Shown here piece by piece: positions 23,017 through 29,648 of a stretch of 29,648 bases of DNA; within the stretch, counting starts at the first letter, position 1, and each line of letters opens with the position of its first letter. Source of the DNA: Pseudomonadota bacterium (lineage in GTDB: Bacteria > Desulfobacterota > Desulfobulbia > Desulfobulbales > SURF-16). The translations under genes and the position numbers were made by a program. Under the pieces are notes generated by a model. The model ran no database searches. It saw nothing but the letters and a program-made list of their open reading frames with translations, and had not been told where the DNA came from. The stretch spans positions 1-29,648 of the forward strand of contig JAUVQZ010000007.1 in NCBI GenBank assembly GCA_030597865.1. The letters run 5' to 3'.

Positions 23017-24906
23017 ATGACCTCTACAGTGTTACAAAAAGTCGATTCACCAGTCGATCTTCGTAAGCTCGCCCCCAGCGATCTTGTTCTCCTTGCCGAG
23101 GAAATCCGGACAAAGATTATTGAGACGGTTTCCAAAACCGGTGGCCATCTCGCTCCCTGCCTGGGGGTTGTCGAGCTCACCCTGGCCCTCCATTACGTCT
23201 TCAACACCCCTGATGACAAGCTGATCTGGGACGTGGGCCACCAGGCCTATGCCCACAAGCTCATCACCGGTCGCCGTGACCAGTTCCATACCATCCGCCA
23301 ATATAAAGGGATCAGCGGCTTCCCCAAACGGGATGAAAGTCCCTATGATGCCTTTGATACCGGCCATAGCTCCACCTCCATCTCCGCCAGCCTGGGTATC
23401 AGTCTGGCCAAATATCTCAAGGGCGACACCGCTAAAACAATCGCCGTTATCGGTGACGGCTCCATGACCGGCGGTATGGCCTTTGAGGCCCTGAATCAGG
23501 CCGGTCACCTGGGCAAGGACCTCATCGTTATCCTTAATGATAATGAAATGTCCATCTCCCCCAATGTCGGTGCCCTCTCAAGCTTTTTAAGCCGAAAATT
23601 GACCGGCAAGACCATGGTCCGCTTTAAAAAGGATATGGAGAATTTCCTGAAAGGATTCCACGGTGTAGGGGACAATATCCTCCAGGTTCTCAAGAAGAGT
23701 GAGGAGAGCTTCAAGGGTTTCTTCACACCGGGCATGCTCTTTGAGGCCCTGAAGTTCGAGTACATCGGCCCCATAAACGGCCATGATATCGACGGTCTCA
23801 TCGAGACCCTGGAAAATGTCCGTGACCTCCATGACGGCCCGGTCCTGGTCCATGTCCTTACCACCAAGGGCAAGGGCTATGCACCGGCCGAGAAGAATCC
23901 CGGTTCCTACCATGGTGTCGGCCCCTTTGACAAGACATCAGGCAAGGCGCTGCCCACCAATCCCACCCCCATCTCCTATACCCAGATTTTTGGCGACACC
24001 CTGGTGGAGATTGCTGAAAAAGATCCCAGGGTGGCGGCTATCACCGCTGCCATGCCGGCCGGCACCGGCCTGAGCAGATTTGCCAACCTCTTTCCGGAGC
24101 GATTCTTTGACGTGGGTATTGCCGAGCAGCATGCCGTGACCTTTGCCGCCGGTCTCGCAACCGAGGGCATCCTGCCGGTGGTGGCTATTTACTCCACCTT
24201 TTTCCAGCGGGCCCTGGACCAGATCATCCACGATGTCTGCCTGCCCAACCTGCCGGTGACCTTTGCCATTGACCGGGGCGGGGTGGTGGGAGATGACGGC
24301 CCCACCCACCATGGCATCTTTGACCTCAGCTTTTTCCGCTTCATACCCAATATGGTGCTCATGGCCCCCAAGGACGAGGCGGAGCTGCAGAACATGCTCT
24401 ACACCTCCATCTTCCTGCCCGGCCCCTCAGCCATCCGCTATTGCCGTGGAAATGGCGAAGGCGTGCCCCTGCACAGCGAATTGACCAAGATACCCTATGG
24501 CAAGGGTGAGCTCCTGCGGGAGGGCACTGACATCCTTCTTCTGCCCATAGGCAACCGGGTCTACACTGCCCTGCAGGCCGCAGAGGGCCTGGAAAAACTT
24601 GGAATCAGTGCAGCCGTGATCAATCCCCGTTTTGTCACCCCCCTTGACGGGGATCTCATCTGTGAATGGGCCCAAGCCACAGGCAAGGTCATCACCATTG
24701 AGGATAATGTCAAAAAAGGCGGCTTTGGCAGTGCTGTCCTGGAGCTCTTTGCCCGCCGCAACCTCCATAATATCAAAACCACCATCCTCGGCTTCCCTGA
24801 CAAATTCTTCGAACATGGCCCCCAGGAGACCCTCTGGCATCTCGCCAAGATCGACACCCCGGCCATTATCAACACTGCCCTGGAACTGATCGGCACCAAA
24901 AGATGA
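23017..24906 (+). CDS. dxs: 1-deoxy-D-xylulose-5-phosphate synthase
   Basis: The first MEP-pathway enzyme, condensing pyruvate and glyceraldehyde 3-phosphate with thiamine diphosphate; about 629 residues. Visible are 'GGHLAPCLGVVELTLALHYVF', the ThDP/Mg motif 'GDGSMTGGMAFEALN', 'NDNEMSISPNVGALS', the transketolase-like 'DVGIAEQHAVTFAAGLA' with its catalytic Glu, 'DRGGVVGDDGPTHHG', and the C-terminal domain 'TIEDNVKKGGFGSAV'. The start is ambiguous. TTG 23011 lies 7-8 nt from GAGGA, whereas ATG 23017 lies 13 nt away; I give the ATG. It is the last gene of the xseB-ispA-dxs set and is followed by a strong terminator. Confidence 0.96.
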   Translation: MTSTVLQKVDSPVDLRKLAPSDLVLLAEEIRTKIIETVSKTGGHLAPCLGVVELTLALHYVFNTPDDKLIWDVGHQAYAHKLITGRRDQFHTIRQYKGISGFPKRDESPYDAFDTGHSSTSISASLGISLAKYLKGDTAKTIAVIGDGSMTGGMAFEALNQAGHLGKDLIVILNDNEMSISPNVGALSSFLSRKLTGKTMVRFKKDMENFLKGFHGVGDNILQVLKKSEESFKGFFTPGMLFEALKFEYIGPINGHDIDGLIETLENVRDLHDGPVLVHVLTTKGKGYAPAEKNPGSYHGVGPFDKTSGKALPTNPTPISYTQIFGDTLVEIAEKDPRVAAITAAMPAGTGLSRFANLFPERFFDVGIAEQHAVTFAAGLATEGILPVVAIYSTFFQRALDQIIHDVCLPNLPVTFAIDRGGVVGDDGPTHHGIFDLSFFRFIPNMVLMAPKDEAELQNMLYTSIFLPGPSAIRYCRGNGEGVPLHSELTKIPYGKGELLREGTDILLLPIGNRVYTALQAAEGLEKLGISAAVINPRFVTPLDGDLICEWAQATGKVITIEDNVKKGGFGSAVLELFARRNLHNIKTTILGFPDKFFEHGPQETLWHLAKIDTPAIINTALELIGTKR

Positions 24907-24924
24907 GCCTGTCAGCAACTCTAT

Positions 24925-24966
24925 AAAAAAAGGCCCGTTTGCTTGTTAGCAAACGGGCCTTTTTTT
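24925..24966. terminator. Bidirectional rho-independent terminator between dxs and skp
   Basis: AGGCCCGTTTGC (24931-24942) pairs perfectly with GCAAACGGGCCT (24949-24960) around TTGTTA, with an A tract before and six T after. It lies between convergent genes and should stop both transcripts. Confidence 0.95.
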
Positions 24967-24989
24967 ATGTCTTTTGCCACGGTAAAAAA

Positions 24990-25532
24990 TTATTTGATGG
25001 CATCAACCTTTTTGATCATGAGATCAGTCAAGTCAAGGGCGCTATCACCATAGACGATCATACTGGAGCGGGCCGCCACATCAGAGTCAATAATCATGGT
25101 GTACCCTTGACTCTTGCCATAATCTTTAAGGGCCATATCAAGCTTTTTAACAATGGGATCGAGAAGCTTTTTCTGCAACTCAGTCATCTCGTACTGGGCA
25201 TCCTCGGCCTTCATCTTGAGATCACGGTCCAACGTTGCTGCTTTCCGTTTCTTCTCAGCCAGAACCTCGGCAGACCATACGGACTTTTTCTTGTCGATTT
25301 CCTTGGCCATGGCTTCAAGCTTGGCGCCTTCATTGGCAAACTTAGCCCTCAGTTCATCCTGCTTGGCGGTGAGATCTTTTTTGGCAAGCTGGCCATCCTT
25401 GCAGCCAAACAAGATACTCTGGACCGAGATAAAGCCGATTTTCGTAATGGCAGCCTGCACATCAACAAGGGAGGTGCTGACCACAAAAAGAGAACAAAAA
25501 AGTAAAAGAGAACATAATCTGCGCAGATTCAT
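24990..25532 (-). CDS. skp: OmpH/Skp-family periplasmic chaperone
   Basis: A 180-residue exported protein. Residues 1-28 are a signal peptide ('LCSLLLFCSLFVV', cleavage after 'VQA'). The mature part starts with the family strand 'KIGFISVQSIL', followed by a long charged coiled-coil hairpin (about residues 50-140, rich in Lys, Glu and Ala). It ends with the 'YTMIIDSDVAARSS...DLTDLMIKKVD' segment. Skp holds unfolded outer-membrane proteins in the periplasm. ATG 25532 has AGGAGC eight bases upstream; a longer frame from 25595 crosses the pal terminator and is rejected. Neighbours bamA and lpxD, common in other species, are absent. Confidence 0.88.
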   Translation of the reverse strand: MNLRRLCSLLLFCSLFVVSTSLVDVQAAITKIGFISVQSILFGCKDGQLAKKDLTAKQDELRAKFANEGAKLEAMAKEIDKKKSVWSAEVLAEKKRKAATLDRDLKMKAEDAQYEMTELQKKLLDPIVKKLDMALKDYGKSQGYTMIIDSDVAARSSMIVYGDSALDLTDLMIKKVDAIK

Positions 25533-25556
25533 AAAAAAAGCTCCTTTTAAAAACTC

Positions 25557-25589
25557 ATAAAAAAAAGCCGGGAACAAGGTTCCCGGCTT
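25557..25589 (-). terminator. Rho-independent terminator of pal
   Basis: AAGCCGGGAAC (25565-25575) pairs perfectly with GTTCCCGGCTT (25579-25589) around AAG, followed on the minus strand by a run of eight T. It separates pal from skp, so skp either has its own promoter or receives read-through. Confidence 0.9.
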
Positions 25590-25613
25590 AATCAATCCAC
25601 CCGTGGTCCAAAT

Positions 25614-26189
25614 TTACTGGATCACAAAATCAGCACGCCGATTTTGTGACCATGAGTATTCATCATGACAATAGAGAAGGGGACGCTCCTCGCCGTAACT
25701 TACCGTGTACAGAGTGTCAGCAGAAACCCCAAGATTAATCATATATTTTTTGGCCGCCTGGGCGCGACGTTCACCAAGGGCAATATTGTACTCATTGGTG
25801 CCGCGCTCATCACAATTACCCTCAACGGTAATTTTCATAGCGCTGTTTGCCTTGAGAAAATCTGAATTTCCTTCGATGCGAACCTTCTGATCATCACGGA
25901 CATTGGACTTGTCAAAATCAAAATAGATAGGCAGCAGGCCCTCATGGGTACGGCCTTCAGCTATTTTAAGATCAGTGCGTACAGAGGAGCCATCACCGGA
26001 ATCGATGGGCTCATAGCTACCAGCAGTATCACCGGTATCACGAGTTGTTGAAGTGGTGCTGGTTGAGCTAGAAACTGAATCACCATTTCCTTCTGAATCG
26101 ACAGACTGCTTAGCGCAACCAGTAGTGAAAAATGATACTGAGGCGATCAAACCAGTAACGCATAGAACGTGTAATATATTTCCTCTCAT
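25614..26189 (-). CDS. pal: Peptidoglycan-associated lipoprotein (Pal, OmpA C-terminal domain)
   Basis: A 191-residue outer-membrane lipoprotein that tethers the outer membrane to peptidoglycan as part of Tol-Pal. The signal peptide ends in a lipobox with Cys25 ('FFTTGC'). A Ser/Thr/Asp-rich linker of about 50 residues ('SSSTSTTSTTRDTGD') leads to the OmpA-like domain (about 85-191). That domain has 'IYFDFDKSNV', 'GNCDERGTNEYNIALGERRAQA' (the peptidoglycan-binding Asp and Arg) and 'SYGEERP'. The start is ATG 26189, with AAGGAGA eight bases upstream. tolB, tolA, tolQ and tolR are not adjacent in the visible part. Confidence 0.93.
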   Translation of the reverse strand: MRGNILHVLCVTGLIASVSFFTTGCAKQSVDSEGNGDSVSSSTSTTSTTRDTGDTAGSYEPIDSGDGSSVRTDLKIAEGRTHEGLLPIYFDFDKSNVRDDQKVRIEGNSDFLKANSAMKITVEGNCDERGTNEYNIALGERRAQAAKKYMINLGVSADTLYTVSYGEERPLLYCHDEYSWSQNRRADFVIQ

Positions 26190-26519
26190 CAACTTTCTCC
26201 TTATTTAAAAATGGATTCTTTTCATTGCAAAACTAAAAATTTTTCTAGGAACTTTACGCTCCTCAAGGGAGGATATAAAAACATGAACTCCATTACCAGC
26301 AGAAAAGCCAGAAAAATATGTAACCACAGTAAAGAAAACTCCTCGGAAATTCAATGTTTTTTTTATTATTTAATTGTTTTACACATCTTCTCTTTCACTG
26401 CAATTGACTGATGTTTTTTTACGATTTTAGGGCAGGACATTGATGCGGCTTGTGTGATAGAGTATCATCGTATATCCACCTGAACATTACACCACAACAC
26501 CCCATAACTCATTGGAATT
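26190..26519. other. Divergent region between pal and the phosphorylase gene
   Basis: AT-rich 330-bp gap holding the phosphorylase promoter candidate (26440-26468) and a possible 42-codon gene on the plus strand, ATG 26283 to stop 26411. That frame has a strong AAGGGAGG Shine-Dalgarno ten bases upstream. It would encode a peptide with a basic N-terminal half and a hydrophobic C-terminal half ('FFYYLIVLHIFSF'). The Shine-Dalgarno sits in a small hairpin, TCCTC-AAGG-GAGGA (26260-26273). I recognise no family, so the frame is only a candidate. Confidence 0.4.
26440..26468 (+). promoter_or_regulatory. Sigma-70-type promoter of the alpha-glucan phosphorylase gene
   Basis: TTGATG (26440-26445), a 17-base spacer, and TATCAT (26463-26468) match sigma-70 hexamers at 4/6 and 5/6. 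Transcription would start about 45 nt before the ATG at 26520. The -10 overlaps the 13-bp palindrome TGATA-GAG-TATCA (26455-26467), a possible operator. Confidence 0.5.
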
Positions 26520-28727
26520 ATGAGCATACATTCTATAACAGACCAGGAAACAGCCCTCAAGGCCATGGTGGCCAAGAACAAATGGGGTACCTTTTTCGGC
26601 GTATCCCAGCAGACCCTGAATCGGGTCTGGGGCAACCTCACCGCCCCGGACGGCAACTCTGTTGTCTATATTACCATGGAGATCGGTGCTGACCTTGATG
26701 TCTTTCACCCGGTCCAAAAACATCTTCGCGATCTGGAGATCACCGACTCGACCAATTCCGTGTTTGACCATTACACCAAACTCTTCTTACACGGCCCCCA
26801 GAAGATCCCCAATTACGGGGGTGGCCTCGGTATCCTGGCCGGGGATACCCTCAAGAGTATGGCTGAGATGAAGATACCCACCGTGGCAGTCTCTCTGCTC
26901 TACCGCAAAGGCTACTTCTCGCAACTGGTTGATGCCCAGATCGGCCAGATATCCACGGCCACGGACTGGCAACCGGAAAACACACCATCACTCTACCTCC
27001 TCAAAGATCCAGAAAACCCGGACCTGCCGCTTGAAATAGAAATTCCCTTTTTCGATGACCATGACCGCAAGACCAGTGCCTATGCCAGGCTGTGGTTAAA
27101 GATGGAAATCAGTAAAAACCTTGACTTCTTTACCCCTGAAATTTTGCTGGACTACGCCATTCCCTCATCGCCAGACTGGATTAGGGATGCGGCTCAACAT
27201 CTCTACGACAGCCGCACCGCCCAGTCAAAGATCATCCAGCGCCGCCTTCTTGGCGCTGGAGTTATCCCAGCCCTCCAGGCCCTGGGGATCACCTCCCATA
27301 TCCTGCACCTCAATGAACAGCACGGCGTGGTCGTGGCCCTCCATCTTATTGTCGAGAAGTTGAAAGAAAAGCTCGGTGATGAGTATCAATTTATCGCCAC
27401 AGATGATGACATCCTCCAGGCCGCACAATCCGTGGCCAAAAGGATCGTCTACACCATCCACACCCCGGTTAAGGCAGGGCACGATCGCTTTGACCAAAAT
27501 CTCTACAACCAGTTCGGCCATGATTTCTGCCAGCGCATTCTCCATCTCCTCGCCCTGGATGAGGATGAAGGCCATCTCTTTAACTTCACGGCCTTTGCCA
27601 TGCGGGTAAACCGGGCAACCAACAGTGTCAGCCGTCTCCACCGTGGCGTCACCCATAAGCAATTTCCGGAGTTTGCCCCGAAGATTACCGCCATCACCAA
27701 CGGTGTCCACCACGCAACCTGGATCAGCGACGCCAAGGCGGATCTTTACAGCAATTTTAAGGAATTCGAGCACTGGCAGAAAAACCCCTTGGTCTTTAGT
27801 AACGCCCACCTTCTGATGGACCATCAAAGGTTCCGCTCCTATTTTGAACAGGCCTGGCAGCAGGACAATAATGCCCTGATCAGCCATGTTAACGACATGC
27901 TCCTGCGCCACCGCAAGATGATGCATGAGACCTGGATTGACCCCCCCAATTACCTCTCCCAGATTAATGACAATAATGTTCTGGAACCCGGCGTTTTCAC
28001 CATAGGCTTTGCCAGGCGTTTTTCGACCTATAAACGGGCGGACCTCATCTTTTCGAACCTCGACACCCTGGCAAAGATCATCAATAACCAGAATAAACCC
28101 GTAAACTTTATCTTTGCCGGCAAGGCTCACCCGGCAGACGAACCGGGAAAAAGACTCATCCAGCAGATCCTGGATGTCCAGGAAGACCTCTATAAAAAAA
28201 CCAATGGCCTGGCAAAACTCGTCTTTATTCCCGGCTATGACATGCTCATTGCCAAGCTTATGGTGTCAGGATCCCATGCCTGGCTCAACTCTCCCAAACG
28301 CCCCCTTGAGGCCAGCGGCACCAGTGGCATGAAGGCAGCCATGAACGGTGTACCAAACATCTCCACCATGGACGGCTGGTGGGCGGAGGGCTACCATGGC
28401 GGTCAGACCGGCTGGAAATTCGGCATCGAAACAGACGTTTCCGAATCATGCCTGAGCGAGACAGAATCAACCCTCCTCTATGAGGAAGACGCCGCCTCCC
28501 TCTATGCTATCCTGCCAGAGGTGCTCAACACCTTTTATGATAGTGAGCTGCGCCACCTCTATATTGATAGATGTATCAAGAATATTGAACTTAACATTCC
28601 CACCTTTAACACCCATCGCATGGCTGCTGAGTATGTGGACCGTTACGAAATTAAACTACAACCTGCTGTTGCAAAGCAGGTGAAGGCCCTCCAGCAGGCC
28701 TATATCAGTAACGACATTGACCTGTAG
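26520..28727 (+). CDS. Alpha-glucan phosphorylase (GT35, glycogen phosphorylase-like)
   Basis: A 735-residue PLP-dependent phosphorylase releasing glucose 1-phosphate from alpha-1,4-glucans. Signatures: 'PNYGGGLGILAGDTLKSMAEM', 'TNGVHHATW', 'GFARRFSTYKRADLI', 'FAGKAHPADEPGKRL', and the cofactor region 'EASGTSGMKAAMNGVPNISTMDGWWAEG' with PLP-binding Lys605. It is shorter than E. coli GlgP (about 815 residues) and belongs to the shorter, unregulated alpha-glucan phosphorylase branch. The substrate could be glycogen or maltodextrin. The Shine-Dalgarno is weak (TTGGAA). A macro-domain gene starts 5 nt after the stop. Confidence 0.93.
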   Translation: MSIHSITDQETALKAMVAKNKWGTFFGVSQQTLNRVWGNLTAPDGNSVVYITMEIGADLDVFHPVQKHLRDLEITDSTNSVFDHYTKLFLHGPQKIPNYGGGLGILAGDTLKSMAEMKIPTVAVSLLYRKGYFSQLVDAQIGQISTATDWQPENTPSLYLLKDPENPDLPLEIEIPFFDDHDRKTSAYARLWLKMEISKNLDFFTPEILLDYAIPSSPDWIRDAAQHLYDSRTAQSKIIQRRLLGAGVIPALQALGITSHILHLNEQHGVVVALHLIVEKLKEKLGDEYQFIATDDDILQAAQSVAKRIVYTIHTPVKAGHDRFDQNLYNQFGHDFCQRILHLLALDEDEGHLFNFTAFAMRVNRATNSVSRLHRGVTHKQFPEFAPKITAITNGVHHATWISDAKADLYSNFKEFEHWQKNPLVFSNAHLLMDHQRFRSYFEQAWQQDNNALISHVNDMLLRHRKMMHETWIDPPNYLSQINDNNVLEPGVFTIGFARRFSTYKRADLIFSNLDTLAKIINNQNKPVNFIFAGKAHPADEPGKRLIQQILDVQEDLYKKTNGLAKLVFIPGYDMLIAKLMVSGSHAWLNSPKRPLEASGTSGMKAAMNGVPNISTMDGWWAEGYHGGQTGWKFGIETDVSESCLSETESTLLYEEDAASLYAILPEVLNTFYDSELRHLYIDRCIKNIELNIPTFNTHRMAAEYVDRYEIKLQPAVAKQVKALQQAYISNDIDL

Positions 28728-28732
28728 CAGCT

Positions 28733-29197
28733 ATGGCGTCTATCACCGGCGATCTCATCAAGCTTGGCCAGGACAACTATTTTGATGTCATTATCCATGG
28801 CTGCAACTGTTTTTGCACCATGGGAGCTGGCATTGCCAAAACCATTAAAGATGTCTTCCCAGCTGCATACCAGGCGGACCTCGCCACCCCAAAAGGCGAC
28901 CGCAACAAACTGGGCACCATATCCATGGCCCAGGTCATTCAGGGAGATCACAGCCTCTTTATAGTCAACGCCTACAGCCAGTATCATTCCGCAAGCTCCT
29001 CAGTCCAGGCCGACTACCAGGCGATCAGAGCGGCCATGCGCTCTATCAAAAAACAGTTTCACGGCAAAAAAATAGGTTACCCAAAAATCGGCGCCGGCCT
29101 GGCCGGCGGTGACTGGTCAGTCATTGCGGCGATCATCAATGAAGAACTGGCAGGGGAAGACCACAGCCTGGTCGTTCTCCCCTCCCGCCATCAATAA
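28733..29197 (+). CDS. Macro-domain (ADP-ribose-binding) protein
   Basis: A 154-residue single macro domain. 'GDLIK' (6-10) provides the adenine-contact Asp7. 'IIHGCNCFCTMGAGIAKTI' (20-38) contains the conserved Asn25 and the Gly-rich loop, and 'YPKIGAGLAGGDW' (116-128) is the second diphosphate loop. The overall look is closest to ADP-ribose-1''-phosphate phosphatase (Poa1p-like) and phage macro proteins. Possible activities are removal of ADP-ribose from esters or of phosphate from ADP-ribose-1''-phosphate; sequence alone does not decide. It starts 5 nt after the phosphorylase stop without its own good Shine-Dalgarno, so translation is probably coupled. No DarT toxin is nearby. Confidence 0.88.
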   Translation: MASITGDLIKLGQDNYFDVIIHGCNCFCTMGAGIAKTIKDVFPAAYQADLATPKGDRNKLGTISMAQVIQGDHSLFIVNAYSQYHSASSSVQADYQAIRAAMRSIKKQFHGKKIGYPKIGAGLAGGDWSVIAAIINEELAGEDHSLVVLPSRHQ

Positions 29198-29222
29198 TTT
29201 TTCTGCCCTGCCGTCAATCCCT

Positions 29223-29249
29223 TAAAGATTTCCCAGCATGGGCCGATAC
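29223..29249 (+). promoter_or_regulatory. Sigma-28 (FliA)-type promoter
   Basis: TAAAGATT, exactly 11 bases, then GCCGATAC. The enterobacterial FliA consensus is TAAAGTTT-N11-GCCGATAA, so 14 of 16 defined positions match with the exact spacing. It lies 48 bp before the ATG of the gene at 29298, directing plus-strand transcription. Confidence 0.75.
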
Positions 29250-29297
29250 ATCTCCTGATAGAGACAGTTGCCATTATCATTTTTCCAGGAGAACGCC

Positions 29298-29648
29298 ATG
29301 GCCCTTTCCACCCTGTCAGCCCCAAATAGCCTCGGCCCTTACCCGACCACCAGCCAGCCCTTCAAGGTTTCCACCACCCAGGCCTACGCCGGTTTTGAGA
29401 AGGCATTTATCGACATCACCACCAGGGAGGGTGATAGCATCACCCTGCAGCGCAGCACCAGTCATACTGAGCTAAGCCAGAGTGTCCAGTGGCAAGACAA
29501 CGCCTCCCATGGCATGGCCTTCAGTGGCCAATCCATCGATAGCCACAGTTTTTCCTATACCGTCCAGGGCGACTTGAGCGCCGAGGAGCTTAAGGACCTC
29601 GGCGAACTCTTTGATGCCTTAAGTTTTATAGCGGATGATTTTTTCCAG
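29298..29648 (+). CDS. Hypothetical protein, truncated by the window end; probably sigma-28 dependent
   Basis: The first 117 codons of a gene that continues beyond the window. ATG 29298 has an excellent Shine-Dalgarno (AGGAGA, six bases upstream). There is no signal peptide or membrane segment. The N-terminus is Ser/Thr/Pro-rich. From about residue 37 it has alternating polar/hydrophobic strands ('FIDITTREGDSITLQ'), then 'FSYTVQGDLSAEELKDLGELFDALSFIADDFF'. That last pattern resembles uncharacterised proteins of motile proteobacteria with a '(Y/F)xVxGDL-x-EE-x2-(D/L)' segment before an ADDFF-like end. I cannot name the family. The FliA-type promoter just upstream suggests a link to flagella, motility or chemotaxis. 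Confidence 0.75.
   Translation, partial: MALSTLSAPNSLGPYPTTSQPFKVSTTQAYAGFEKAFIDITTREGDSITLQRSTSHTELSQSVQWQDNASHGMAFSGQSIDSHSFSYTVQGDLSAEELKDLGELFDALSFIADDFFQ

Noticed and set aside
27225..28130. 301-codon minus-strand frame opposite the phosphorylase gene
   Set aside because: Antisense shadow of a conserved GT35 enzyme.
28733..29197. Macro-domain protein as a DarG-type antitoxin
   Set aside because: No DarT-like toxin gene is adjacent, and the protein lacks the C-terminal extension of DarG; the partner upstream is a phosphorylase.

Overview
The window is a gene-dense chromosomal segment of roughly 50% GC. It most likely comes from an anaerobic, Gram-negative, sulfate-reducer-type bacterium (Desulfobacterota, Desulfobulbales-like). 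This is an inference from the mix of Skp and Pal (outer membrane), CooC (carbon monoxide dehydrogenase nickel maturation), an Fe-S/DUF3786 protein, a multihaem cytochrome with an apparent selenocysteine codon, and an IspH-UbiA fusion. No rRNA, tRNA, CRISPR array, insertion sequence or prophage was seen.

Layout. (1) 25-4002, plus strand: a tight cluster of a DUF493 protein, an Fe-S/DUF3786 protein, rarA, and an exported tetrahaem protein. The open frame of that last gene is interrupted by an in-frame TGA followed by a textbook bacterial SECIS hairpin. (2) 4003-4412: an intergenic stretch with a 19-bp inverted repeat and a terminator. (3) 4413-8197: ppaC, a stand-alone receiver-domain protein, nadK and proC. 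(4) 8411-11343: a small protein with two AP2-like domains, mazG, and a PLP aminotransferase. (5) 11438-17115, minus strand: namZ-like (DUF1343), bpt, an ispH-ubiA fusion, ftsY, and a membrane TerB/J-domain protein, in that order of transcription. (6) 17273-18028: cooC, divergent from the namZ-like gene across a region with a perfect 10-bp dyad. (7) 18035-21615, minus strand: xerC, hslV, hslU and a zinc-ribbon protein. (8) 21769-24906, plus strand: xseB-ispA-dxs. (9) 24990-26189, minus strand: pal and skp. (10) 26520-29197: an alpha-glucan phosphorylase followed at 5 nt by a macro-domain protein. (11) From 29298: a gene cut by the window end, preceded by an excellent sigma-28 (FliA-type) promoter.

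How it fits together. Most genes are housekeeping. Isoprenoid synthesis is represented three times (dxs, ispA, ispH-ubiA), envelope biogenesis by skp, pal and ftsY, protein quality control by hslVU and bpt, and nucleotide or cofactor upkeep by mazG and nadK. The most unusual object is the gene at 2458-4002. Conventional gene calling would start it after the TGA and lose its signal peptide and its Cys-Gly-Sec motif. Other items of interest are the sigma-28-type gene at the right edge, the AP2-like protein, the IspH-UbiA fusion with an atypical first prenyltransferase motif, the phosphorylase/macro-domain pair, and several uncharacterised dyads in intergenic regions.
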